From the NCBI GenBank assembly GCA_023374025.1, contig SIJG01000050.1, positions 57,819-121,818 of the forward strand: 64,000 nucleotides of DNA, in the 5' to 3' direction. The notes beneath the pieces are model-generated. The model was given only the letters and a program-made list of their open reading frames with translations, made no database searches and was not told the origin of the DNA. A program made the translations under genes and the position numbers. This stretch comes from Heterodera schachtii (taxonomy: Eukaryota > Nematoda > Chromadorea > Rhabditida > Heteroderidae). Positions 11,500 to 22,225 of the stretch are shown here, piece by piece. Numbering within the stretch: position 1 is the stretch's first letter; each line of letters starts with the position of its first letter.

Positions 11500-13210
11500 A
11501 AAAAGGAACTGATTGGAACATTTTCATCGCCCTTTTATCCATCTGTTCTAAGCATCGGATATCCAAGTCGAGCACTTTGTATTTTTTTGGCTGCATTTTC
11601 ACAAAAAAAAAAATATTAAATTATTTTAATTTTATATATAATATTAAAAATTGTAATTAATTGGCGCGCCAGCCGGCGGAAAGCACAGAGAACAAATTTG
11701 GCAACTCCAATTCATCCAATGCATCCGTGTAAATGTAGCGCAACATTTTGTTGAATGCAAAGATATCAACATCCGTTACCACAATTGGGTTGTTGTCAGC
11801 TAAATTTTCAATTCCCCGAAATTATGGACATAAAATGGACTAATACACGGAAAATGACCAAATATGGACCAAATTATGGACTAAAAACTGCCAAGATTTC
11901 TCTAAACTACAAAAAATACCAAAATTGTATTAACTGAAAATCAAAACAATAAACTAAATGGCATTTTTTAAATATTTTGGATTTAATAAAAATAATAATT
12001 TCTTAGAAAAAACTAACTTTAATCTCTATGAAAAAGCATTTAGTTGTTCATTTTTGATGAAAATAAAAAGGAATTATTTGTTTGGCAATGCCAAAAACGC
12101 CGCCGGGGACAATTTGGCGACATTTGTCAAAGGGCTCACCGCTTCCAGCAGTCATTGGAGTGTTCTCCTGATCACCACCCTTGAACCTTTTCTTGAAAAC
12201 CTCGGAAGCTGTCGAAAGCATCGACTTATGTGCGGGGATAAGCTGCTTAAAATATAGGGGGATTCATTTTTTTTTATCAGAACCCAATTATTTTAAAAAT
12301 TCTGTGTGTAACCGTGACCAGAAAATGCGTCAGTGATACAAATATTTTAATATAAAGTTCTGTGTAGAATATAAGTAAAATTCCATTCCGGGGTTAGAAC
12401 CGAAATGGATACCGGATTAGAAATCAGTGAGCTCGAAAACCCAAGGAAATTATTTTTATGACTTTAAAATTTTTACTGACGCATTTTTCCACTGACGCAT
12501 TTTCCGGGAGCCATGTGAAACCACCCCTCTAAATTTTGTGCGAATTTTGAAATATCTGAACAATGTCACTTTTTAATGCTTAAACCCTGCCTGTTTTTCT
12601 TGTCCTTCGTCCTTGACCAAAAAATAAACATCCGCCCCCTTGCCACTGATCAATAATTCCTCCATCCGATCAATTAATTTCTTTGATTTTGGTGGCGGCA
12701 CATGCCTTTGATGATTGCCAGCCGCAGTTGACGACGAGCTTTAAATTATTTTATTTGCAATTTAGATAAATTTGAATTTTTAGACATTTTAATTTTATTT
12801 TTTTCAGTTTTACTGAACTTTCCTTAAAAGCTGCAGAAATGCAAAAGCCAAAAAAGGGAAAGTTTGAAATTTTAGATGAATTTTAACAATTAAATACAAT
12901 TTTTAAAAAGTAACATTTTCAATAAATTCTAAAATAAGCAAATAATGGAAAAGTGCTTGTTGTAAAGTCCCAAAGATATTAGCGAAATGGAAATTTCATA
13001 ATAAGGAATTCAGAAATATTTTTTAATAATTAAAATTGCCTTGAACATTGGTCGATTGCTGCGTTCTTGGGATCACCTAAATGGCAAATTTGTGAATGAA
13101 TTATGAAAAAAAACAAACATACTTTGATTATCGTTAATTGGCGTCGCACCAATTAAAAGCATAGTGTTGAGGAAAGCATAAAAATTCATCATGGAGAAAA
13201 AATTGTTCAT
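11500..13210 (-). pseudogene. Type-B gene: signal peptide plus BTB, truncated within BACK
   Basis: Exon model on the minus strand: 13123-13210 (signal peptide MNNFFSMMNFYAFLNTMLLIGA), 13040-13076, 12591-12738, 12122-12245, 11674-11799, then a partial exon from 11590. The BTB domain is read as GADVYFLVKDEGQEK, QLIPAHKSMLSTASEVF and DNNPIVVTDVDIFAFNKMLR. Phases agree through five exons. Three introns (after the second, third and fifth exons) need GC donors. The sixth exon has one extra base in an A run at its start compared with the copy at 16085-16256, and it stops matching after FLSIN at about 11500. The rest of BACK and the C-terminal exon are missing. The gene is head to head with a type-A remnant at 14196, across a tandem repeat. 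Confidence 0.65.
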
Positions 13211-13282
13211 GATATAAAAAAGGAATATTTTATTAAATAAATAAAAATTAACAATATTTTCATTCACCAATTATCCCTCTTA

Positions 13283-14050
13283 TTAAATGAAAGCATCCAT
13301 CAATTTTCTTAAATGCTAATATATTTTAGTGATATTTAAAATACGATTGTATGGCCGGGGTGACATATATCTGGTATATACATGATAATTGCCACGCCAT
13401 AATGGACCATTTTTTAAATAAATTTTTATTATTTGCCCTAATCACTCTTCAAATATGTAAATCAGAGTTGTTGCGAATCGAAAAATAAAATACAGAATAC
13501 AAAACGAAATATAAAATACAAAACTACGAAACGGTCAATATCCCTGATGTTTATCCCTCTTATTAAATGAAAGCTTCAACCATCCATTCATAAATGTTAA
13601 TATATTTTAGTGATATTTAAAATACGATTGTATGACCTGTTGGGTGACATATATCAGAAATATACGTGATTTATTATTTTTAGCCGTATTCACTCATCAA
13701 ATATTTGTATCAGGGTTGTGGCGAATCAAAAATAAAATACAGAATACAAAACGAAATATAAAATACAAAACACGAAACGGTCAACATCCCTGGTGTATAT
13801 CCCTCTTATTAAATGAAAGCTTCCACCAACCATTCTTAAATGCTAATATATTTCAGTCATATTTAAAATACAATTGTATGGGTGACATATATCTGATTTA
13901 TACATGATAATTGCCACGTCATAATGGACCATTTTTTAAATAAATTTTTATTATTGGCCACATTTACTCATCAAATATATCTTTCTTATTAAATGAAAGC
14001 TTCCACCAATCATTCTTTAATGATAATATATTTTAATTATATTTAAAAAA
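13283..14050. repeat. Second array of the AT-rich tandem repeat
   Basis: The same alternating sub-units as at 640-2130, in the same orientation. The stretch 13600-13950 is nearly identical to 1500-1850, including an identical 91-codon ORF. It again sits between a minus-strand type-B signal-peptide exon and plus-strand type-A sequence. Confidence 0.85.
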
Positions 14051-14195
14051 TGATTTGTAGCGCTTGGGTCTTAGAGCTTTAAAAAATGCCAAAACCTATT
14101 CCATCAAAGGTATTTAGCCGTAAACATTATTCAAAGACAGTAAAAAAGCTGTCTTTCGCACTTTTCAAGAATTACCTAGGAGCTTTGGAAAAAAA

Positions 14196-14228
14196 GCATC
14201 CGTCGGGAAATCAAGTTCAATGAAGAGT
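14196..14228 (+). pseudogene. Remnant of exon 2 of a type-A BTB gene, cut by the inverted-repeat boundary
   Basis: The sequence catccgtcgggaaatcaagt matches the start of exon 2 of the gene at 2274 (2493 onward) almost base for base. The match stops at 14228, exactly where the inverted repeat begins. No type-A signal-peptide exon is recognisable just upstream. This is the stump of a gene disrupted when the inverted repeat arose. Confidence 0.6.
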
Positions 14229-14320
14229 TTTATTAATTTTATTATCTTTTGCAATGGTTTTCCATGAAAATTCGTCCATTTTGCACATTACACTTGGCCC
14301 AGGGACTGTTGGATGACAAA

Positions 14321-14451
14321 TGGCTAAATATGTAATATTTTTTGATAATGATTCATTTAATTAATGAATTAATTAATTACCTCCCAACGGCGGCAGCCGA
14401 TGCTTTTGAGGTGATCAAAAAGAAGGCAATTAAATTAAGAAAATTATTCAT
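14321..14451 (-). pseudogene. Truncated copy of the first two exons of the secreted-protein gene
   Basis: A mirror copy of 27908-27978 and the start of the exon at 28038. It encodes the leader MNNFLNLIAFFLITSKASA and the following cysteine-containing segment. It stops at the outer edge of the inverted repeat (14229), so the remaining four exons present at 28161-29242 are absent. It cannot encode the full protein. Confidence 0.65.
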
Positions 14452-14999
14452 TTACGAAAGAACATTTAAACTTAATTTATTATTATTAATTTTCCAATAA
14501 ATCACACACAAATAAAGGTTTTTGGTTCAAAAATGATCAAATAGCTGAACGGACTCCAATGGAAAAACTATGACAAATTGAATAAATTAAATGGAAAAAA
14601 TAATGGGCGGAAAAAGCTTTCATCACATTTTACAGCAGAGATTGTAGTACATAAGCACAAATATAGTCAACAAAAATATATATTAGTCAACTGATGGCTC
14701 GCCAAAAATGTGCCAGAGATAAAAATACAGCAAATTTATTTATTTATTTTATAGTTCAAGAATTTTGATTTTAAAAATTAGGTATCTCATTACTGATTTG
14801 GATTAACGTTGAGGTCCAAAGATTGTGGCGGTGCCCAAATTTGCGCAAAAATTTGTTAGCCAACTGATGGCTCACAAAAAATATGTCAGGGACAAAAAAA
14901 ATATATCATTGATACAATATCTTACAGATAGAGACAGGACAAGGGATTCAATTCGGAATCGAATATATATATATATACTCAAAACCCTATATATAAGTA

Positions 15000-15160
15000 G
15001 AGTTGTAGGGGGACCGGGAATTTTGATAAAAACCGGGACCGGGACTTTTCGGGTTGAAAACCCGGGACTTCTCCCGGTCCCGGTCAAAACCGGGACCTAG
15101 GTACTCAATTGTGCGTTTTTTTCAGTACCAGTCCCGGTCCCGTACAACTCTAATATTAAG
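15000..15160. mobile_element. Inverted-repeat element with agagttgta ends and cccggtcccgg arrays
   Basis: The element starts agagttgtagggggaccggg and ends cccgtacaactct, with internal copies of gggaccgggac and its complement, so it is strongly self-complementary. The mirror copy is 27205-27360. Related, larger or diverged members lie at 33745-33965 and 39058-39170. No coding capacity. Flanking 8 bp duplications are not exact here, so the transposon class is uncertain. Confidence 0.6.
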
Positions 15161-15405
15161 CATTAAATTTTTAGGATTAAGCATTAAATTTTGAGAAATA
15201 TCAAATGCAAAAAAATAATAATTCTTTTGGTCTTTTAAATTTTATGCATTGATTTAAATAGTTTGTTTAAAAACATGTTTTAAATATGGTATTTTCCAAA
15301 ATAGAGCCCCAAATTTACGGCCGAAAAAATGCAATTTTCTGAAGACAAATAATTCTCGTCCCATCGATCACTCATCATCGTCTAAAGTGACTTCGATCAC
15401 TAAAG

Positions 15406-17677
15406 TTAGGCTTTGCAGCTGCTTTGACGCAATTTTGTGGGAAAAATTGGCACATTTTCGCGCGGAAGCGAATGATATTTAAAAACATTGATCAGCTCGT
15501 CCTCTGTCAACACGGCGGTTGGAACTGAATTTAAAAAAACAGAAGGAATGCCAAATATTTGTGAAATTTCAATTTCAAATTTCGATTAAGCAACAAATGG
15601 TTTGTCCTTATTCTGGTTTACCGAAGCCTTTGGGGCCAGAATTAAATGATTTTTAAATGAAAATTCCGGAAAATCTGCAATTCTAATTATTTCAAAAAAA
15701 TACAATTTTAAAAAAAGATCTGTTTATATACTTGCCAAATTTCCAGAGTTTTTCCATTTCATTTAAAAATTTGCCTATTTTATCGATTTATCAAATGTTT
15801 GAAATTGTCCATTGAAAAATAACCAACTGAATTGGACCCTTAAATTTTGGCATACCAATGTTTCTTGAAAAATCTTCATGAGGGATAGTCGGAAAACGGA
15901 TTTTGAACAGTGCCGGGCCAAGCATTTCCCGACGATTTGCTCCCGTAATTTCTTTGCCATTTTTATGGCACTGATTGTCCGCCCAACGTAGTGCCTATTA
16001 AAATTTAAAAAACTAATTAATTAACAAAAAGGCTATTAGAAATTGGCCTCTTTGGCCAAAATAATTCCCCATATTTTTTACTGCTTTCCAAATTTCAATT
16101 TCTCCATTGATCACCAGCTGATCACGATCGAACAATTCGCACAACAATTCTTGATTAATTGACAAAAAGGGAACTGATTGGAACATTTTCATCGCCCTTT
16201 TATCCATCTGTTCTAAGCATCGGAGATCCAAGTCGAGCACTTTATATTTTTTGGCTGAATTTTCTCAAAATTATTAATTATTTTTTTTCACAATATTGAA
16301 AATTGCAATTAAATTGGCGCGCCAACCGCGTAAAGCACCGAGAACCAATTTGGCAAATACAATTCATTCAAATCATCCGTGTAAATGTAGCGTAACATTG
16401 TGTTGAATGCAAAAATATCGACATCCGTTACCACAATTGGGTTGTTTTTATCTAAATTTCAAAATCCAAAAAATAGACAAAAAAATTGCCAAAGATGGAC
16501 CCAAATAAGGACTAAATGACAAAAAATACCAAAATTGTTATTGACTAAAAATCAAAACAATGGCTAAATGCAATTAATCAAGTTTTATCAGTTAATTAAC
16601 TTTAACTTTGTACTCTTAACTTAATATTAGCTACAGAATCTTATCTTGAAGATACTGTATATATTTTATTTGTCCATGATATATTTTTGGTAAGCTATCA
16701 CTTGGCTAACAAATATTTTTGTTGGCTAATATTTATGCTTATGTACTACAATCTCGGCTGTAAAATGTAATGAAAGCTTTTTTCACCCATTATTATTTTT
16801 TTAGGTAGCGAAGCTCAAAAAGCGCGAAGCGCTTTATCTCAGGCCCAGATCCGACGGTTCACGCACCCGCTAGTTATATTTTACATATAATTGCAGAACT
16901 AATAAATTGCTGTTTTTATTGCTTTTTGCTTTTTTCCTAAGTCTCGCTAATTAATGCCCTGACTCTGTGTAATTGGATAGATTATTTCGGCATAGTTTTT
17001 GTAACTAATTTTTTGAGCGTTAATTATGTTTTACACTTTGTTGTTATTTTTCAGTGAATCAAGCATAAAGAAAGATATTTATATTTTTCATTTAATGGTT
17101 TATGGACGACTACGGCATATTTTAGAATAGGTAGAACTGTTTTTATTAGATTTAAGGCCAAAAGTCAAATAATGGGACTTTTAAGGAGAAAATAGTCGAA
17201 TTAATTGTTCTAAACTTTTTAATTTTTTTAAATTTATTAAATAAATTAAAAATGTAATTTTAAATGTATTTTTGACCCAACGGCATGAACCGATATATTC
17301 ATTTACGTTTTATACAATAATTATAATTTAATTTAAAAACATTTTCGATAATATTAATACATTACCGAATTTCGTGTTTTACAATTATAATATAATTTCC
17401 AGAATATTATATATTTTTATGCAAATATTTTTCATTGTAATTTATTACCAGAAAATGCGCATTTTCAGGTTCATGTTTTAAAATTATAATTTAATTTCCG
17501 AAAACCACGCATTTCCGTTATGGAAAAAAGCATATAATTTCGAAATTTATTTAATAAATCTGTGAATATATATTTTTTAAGCTATGCACATAGGCATCCG
17601 CCACCTTGCCACTGTTCAGTAATTGCTCCATTTGATCGTTTGATTTGTTTGATTTTGGTGTGACAATTGACGATGAG
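15406..17677 (-). pseudogene. Type-B BTB-BACK gene lacking a recognisable signal-peptide exon
   Basis: Minus-strand exons: about 17590-17677 (start of BTB, like 25031-25151 but diverged and losing the YFLVK motif), then inside the inverted repeat one from 16451 (DKNNPIVVTDVDIFAFNTML), 16085-16256 (LDLDLRCLEQMDKRAMKMFQ, FDRDQLVINGEIEIWKA), 15856-15994 (ALRWADNQCHKNGKEITG) and 15406-15524 (VPTAVLTEDELINVF ... SSCKA, stop). The exon encoding QLFRAHK is not found between 16570 and 17590, and no leader exon was found to the right. The BACK exon is intact here, whereas the mirror copy at 26106 has lost one base. The end of the 16451 exon needs a GC donor or is frameshifted. Probably a non-functional copy kept similar to its partner. 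Confidence 0.6.
16640..17580. repeat. Dispersed repeats between the inverted repeat and the diverged BTB exon
   Basis: 16650-16800 (ggctaacaaatatttttgtt ... tgtactacaatct) is related to sequence inside both inverted-repeat arms (14590-14700, 27660-27770). 17350-17530 belongs to the attttccgg family. ttgacccaacggcatg at 17272 also occurs at 29011 inside an exon of the secreted-protein gene. No gene seen. Confidence 0.4.
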
Positions 17678-18369
17678 CTGCTTTCAAATTATTTATTTCC
17701 AATTAAGTGAAAAAGGGAAGTTTGAGGCATTTTTTCGGCTATTTTTTGTCATTATCCAGAATTTCCTTATAAGCTGTGACAATGCAGCAGTCGAATGGAA
17801 AATTTTTTTTAATTTTAGACGAAAATTTTAACAAATATATCGCGCTATTGAACTGAGAAAACTTAGAAAATAAAATATTATTAGCTAGGCAAAGTTTGAA
17901 TTTAATTATCTTAACGTATGATTAGCGTGAAAGCCAAAATACTATTATCTTTAAAAAGATTTTATGCAGAAAATTAAATAAGGAGAATAGCCCATTAATT
18001 TATAGTGTTTATCTGAAAAATTTCAATTCAATTCAAAAAAGGTTAAAATGCGTTGTAGTTAATTGATCCCACAAAATTTCGATCGAAAAATTAAAAAAAA
18101 ACCCGAATGAGGAGAATCGAATGATGCAATCACTGATCTATAATCATTTTTATCCAGGATAAAATTAAAAATCTAAATTTTAGTTTCGGTTTTTATTCAA
18201 ATATTGTAACAGCTTAGAATATATTACATATTGTTTTATTGTTTTTAAATTAAACTTTATAGGAGTCAGGGCTTTTTGGTCTCGATCATCGTGGGCTCAA
18301 TTCTTGAGGATAAGTCTTGAGAACATTTATCTTATTCAACAACACATTAATTTAATTGTGAGAAATAAA

Positions 18370-19060
18370 AAAAATAATCATTATCATTTACTCGCTTGGG
18401 ATAATGCACAAAACACGATTTGCCTCAGTTGGGTCGGCACGGTTGTGCCGGAACGGTTGGGCCCCAGCATATTTTTCCACTATAACTTTCTACAACTTTT
18501 TTTCTTTGTTATTCAAATCCAACATTGTTGGTATCATTCGAAATCTTAATGTATTTAGAAACTTTTTCTAAGCTATCGCTTCGCGATTAGACAAATACTA
18601 AAAAAGTTATACATGAAAATTGCGAAAAAAACTCGAATTTTGAAGTTTTTTCTTAATAAAATTTTTTCCAGGCTTTAAAATCTATCCGCTTTATCTAAGG
18701 CTAATAGAGCATGTGAAGAGCTTTCGAATGATACCAAGATTGTTGGATTTGGATGCCAAAGAAAAAAGCTATCATGGAAAAGCATGCTGGGGCCCAATCG
18801 TGCCAGCCCAAGCCCAACTGAGCGAGTCCGGAAAATACAACAACATAAATGCCAAAGAATTAATTGTCCAATTTTACAAATTTCCGCCATCGCCTTTTTC
18901 ACTCGATTTTCTGTTCTGTTTCTCTCATCATACAAACACCAAAACCATCATCATCTTCTTCAACAGTAATTTGAATTGACGGGCTTATATGAAGGGTCTT
19001 ACCCTAAATTTTGCAATTAGTGTTTGGCATCGAATTGGGTGTGACGTATAACGAATTTTT
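18370..19060 (-). repeat. Dispersed 260 bp repeat, copy split by a foldback element
   Basis: 18370-18423 (atttactcgcttgggataat) and 18823-19060 (caacaacataaatgccaaag ... gttttggtgt complement ... gtgtttggcatcg) together match the complement of 38600-38835 and 8480-8745. The 400 bp between them is the foldback element at 18424-18822, inserted into this copy. This gives a clear relative order of events. Confidence 0.6.
18424..18822. mobile_element. Foldback element with CTCAGTTGGG termini
   Basis: It begins CTCAGTTGGGTCGGCACGG and ends AGCCCAAGCCCAACTGAG. Inner parts also pair (ggggccc, then aacattgttggtatcattcg against cgaatgataccaagattgtt). The centre keeps gcttcgcgattagacaa, also present at 34930 in the element at 34795-35160. 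It is nested in another repeat. ORFs across it are palindrome artefacts. Confidence 0.7.
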
Positions 19061-19749
19061 TTTTTTAATTTTTTAGGCAAATAAACACACTTAAAGCGAA
19101 AAAAGTAAAAAAATTCGGACTTTTTGCGGATTTAATCCTGGCCGAGACGGAGTTGACTCCTGCCACATAAGAAAAAACCCGAACCCCTACCTAATATTTT
19201 TCAATGAAAAATTGGAATTCATAGGTAGAGTGATCCTCCCGAGTATTCCAAAAGATCCAAAATTAGTAAATTTAATTTTTTAAAAAGTTTTATGCGGTCC
19301 CTAAGAATTTTCTGCTTACCTATGTTAAATTATTTGGCCCTTCACTAATTACAATATTTTTTTTTTTTTGCAAATCAATCAACATTAAATTATTATGTGG
19401 TGATTAACACACCTGATGAAGACGCAAGTCATAATCCAATTTCGTCGTCCCGGCACTGAACACAAATTTCTTCATTTCATTGTATTTCTTTTGCCCCCAA
19501 TAAAAGGTTTCAATTTTGTTGAACAACTGAGACTCCATGTTTGATCTTAACAAATAATGTAATTATCCAATTAGAAAATTGTTGATTCCGGAATATTCTA
19601 GATTTTAGAGTTGATTAAAAATATGTTGCGGATCCAGCGGAATCCCGCAAAAAAGACCAAGTTTTAAGAGTTTTGATCAAATTCCTGCTTTTAAAATTTT
19701 AAAATAACAACAATAAAAAAATGTTTGGACCGAAGAGTAAAAAAAAAGA

Positions 19750-20075
19750 AGTAAGATTGCCCCTATAAATGCCATGGTAAGGTTCCCCATATAAATGCCA
19801 TGGTAAGATACACCCTATAAATGCCTTTGTAAGATTCTAAGATACCCCCTATAAATGCCATGGTAAGATTCCCCCGGTGCCATGGTAAGATTCCCTCCTA
19901 AAATGCCATGGTAAGATTCCCCCGATGCCATGGTAAGATTCCCTCCTATAATGCCACGGTAAGATACCCCCTATAATGTCATGGTATGATACACCCTATA
20001 AATGTTATGGTTTGATACCCCCTATAAATGATGGTAAGATACCCCCTATAAATGCCATGGTATGATTTCTACTTT
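19750..20075. repeat. Minisatellite, about 13 units of roughly 22-25 bp
   Basis: The unit ccctataaatgccatggtaa (plus gatac or gattc) is repeated with small changes between 19750 and 20075. It lies in the intron between the last two identified exons of the minus-strand gene at 19413-23810. On the plus strand each unit carries GGTAAGA, a splice-donor-like word; in the sense of the gene each carries TTATAGGG, an acceptor-like word. Confidence 0.85.
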
Positions 20076-22049
20076 AAAAATGGATGAAATATTACGAAAA
20101 CGGCCCAACTCACCTTGGTTTCCCGTCCGGCGGTTCACATTTCAGAAAAAAGTGAAGCCCGGAAGAATAATCATCTACTTTTACTATGCTTTTACATTGA
20201 ATTCCCATAATATAAATGGCATCGCTGGAGTAATATCGCCTTTTGCCTTTTATCAAAAATTCACGTAATTTGTCATCTGTAAAAATGATTGTCCCGCTGC
20301 GTATCCAACAACGTCCGGATAAATTATTATTTATGTTGCCGGATGGAGCAGCAGAGAATGGCGTTTTGTAGGGATTTTCCGGCAAATTTTTGCCCGAAAG
20401 TGAGCGGAAAAGGAACACACTGATAACTTCCGCATTTGTCAGAACGCCGGTCGAAACTGTTGTTGTTGTAAAAATAATTTTTAAAGTAAAATTTTTCTTG
20501 AAAATATTTTAATTAGAGAAATAAATATATAATAGAAAAGGAAAAACAGCGAAATATTGGCGGAAATTGCTAAAATTTTAATTTCCATATACCTAGCTTA
20601 GCTCCGAAAATTTATCTTTTTTCTTTATAAGAATTTTCAACATTTACTAATTTTCTGAATGGAAATTATTGTTTTTAATTATCTTTTTAAACAGTTTTAC
20701 AATTATTTCAATTAAAAATAAAAATATATTTATTTTTACACATTGATATACCAATTTTTCTTGTAAAATACTTAAGCGGAATCGTCTGAAAACGGATTTT
20801 GTACAGTGCCGGGCCAAGCATTTCCCGACGATTTGCTCCCGTAATTTCTTTGCCACATTTACGGCACTTATTGTCCGCCCAACGGAGTGCCTATTAAAAT
20901 TTAAAAGCCCTTTAATTTGCAAAGCTCGAAATTCTAAGAACATAACACCATTCGATTTTTGGTACATACTTACGTTAAAAAGGACTTATTGAAAATTTTG
21001 GAATTTTGAAGATTTTTTGATAATTTTTTTAGAAATAATGAGTTTTTTGAGGATTCTTAGTGGAAAATGATGCCCTTTTATGAGCTTATGTGTTCTTTCT
21101 GAGCTCTCTAATTAATTTTTTGTTATACAGCATGCCAAATTGCAATTTCATCATGCGTCTCTAATTGGTCACGTTGCAGAATTTGGCACAACATCAGGTT
21201 GATCAATTTCCAAAAATTCATTTGATTGCAGCAAATGATAACGCATTTTGGTCAATGTAATCAAAACAGCGATCAATGAAAGCCTTAATATTTTTTGATT
21301 TTTTTTTGAGGTTTTTGCGCAGGGGATCGGGTTAATTAGGGTTAATTGATGATCAATTTCCCACTTTTTGCTTCTTGAATTAATTTAATTAATTATTCTC
21401 TTTACCCTATAAATTTTCAATAAAATTAGTTTGAGTTTTTTGGAAGGAAAAAATAGTTGGAATTCGATTAAAAGTTTTTGTGGTCTTCTGAAATAGATGA
21501 CACCTGAACGCCAATATACTGAGCCTCGGTCAGCGTCAGGAAAATATTTTTCTTTTTTGAAATGGGAAACGCAACACATTCATTGATCAATGCGATAACT
21601 TCGTACTGATCCGCTTAAATAAATTTAATGAAAAATAATAAAAATTTAAATAATTAATACACCTGCGTGAAGCACACTCAACAAATTGTCCGCGTTCACT
21701 TCACTAAAATTGTCCGTGTAAATGAAGCGCAGCATTATTTGAAATGTTTGAATGCTAATATCCGTGACAACAAAAGGATCATCGGCTAAATAAATTTCAA
21801 TTAAAATAAAAGTAAAATTATTTTCCACCTGTCCAATTCTTTTTTTGTCCATTAAACTCAAACATTTTCTCAAAAACTGGAGAAGCTGCCAAAAGATTCA
21901 GCTTATGGGCTGGAAAAAGCTGCTTAAAATAATTAAAGTTAGCAGTTTTATTGAAATAATACTTATGACAGGTTGGAAGATATTTGTGGTAATTATGTGC
22001 ATAAATTTTTAGAAAAGATTGTTTAACAAAAAAGTTTTCAATGAAGAAA

Positions 22050-22225
22050 ACAGTTATAATTTTAATTTCCAGAAAAATACGTATTTTATAATAATATTAT
22101 TTTTAATATATTTTACAATAATTCCCGGAGAAATTAAATATTTTAGATAGTATATTATAATAATAAATGCATTTTCAGTTCATTTTTATCTTTTTAATTA
22201 ATTTCTAGAAAAATGCGTATTTTCC
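22050..22225. repeat. attttccgg-type AT-rich dispersed repeat (intron)
   Basis: Repeated words such as aatgcgtattttccc, ttacaataattcccgg and tatattataataata match the family at 3190-3410, 9310-9545 and 17350-17530. It occupies the intron between the ST-P repeat exon and the next BTB exon of the minus-strand gene, the same intron position as the copy in the 2274 gene. It may be part of ancestral intron sequence rather than a new insertion. Confidence 0.45.

Larger units (their letters stand above)
14229..16570 (+). repeat. Left arm of a 2.35 kb nearly perfect inverted repeat
   Basis: Positions in this arm pair with 25771-28130 on the other strand; across most of the arm the two coordinates add to 42359. 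The arms differ by few substitutions, one extra stretch of about 18 bp in the right arm near 25860, and single-base indels. The arm contains (minus strand) the first two exons of the secreted-protein gene also seen at 27908, a repeat with agagttgta ends, and the last four exons of a type-B BTB gene. The spacer between arms is 9.2 kb. Confidence 0.93.

Noticed and set aside
14825..15100. Identical 91-codon ORFs at 14825 (+) and 27259 (-)
   Set aside because: They are mirror images in the inverted-repeat arms and span an inverted-repeat element; no protein-like composition.
19750..20075. CRISPR-like array
   Set aside because: Units are contiguous without unique spacers and the genome is eukaryotic; it is a minisatellite.
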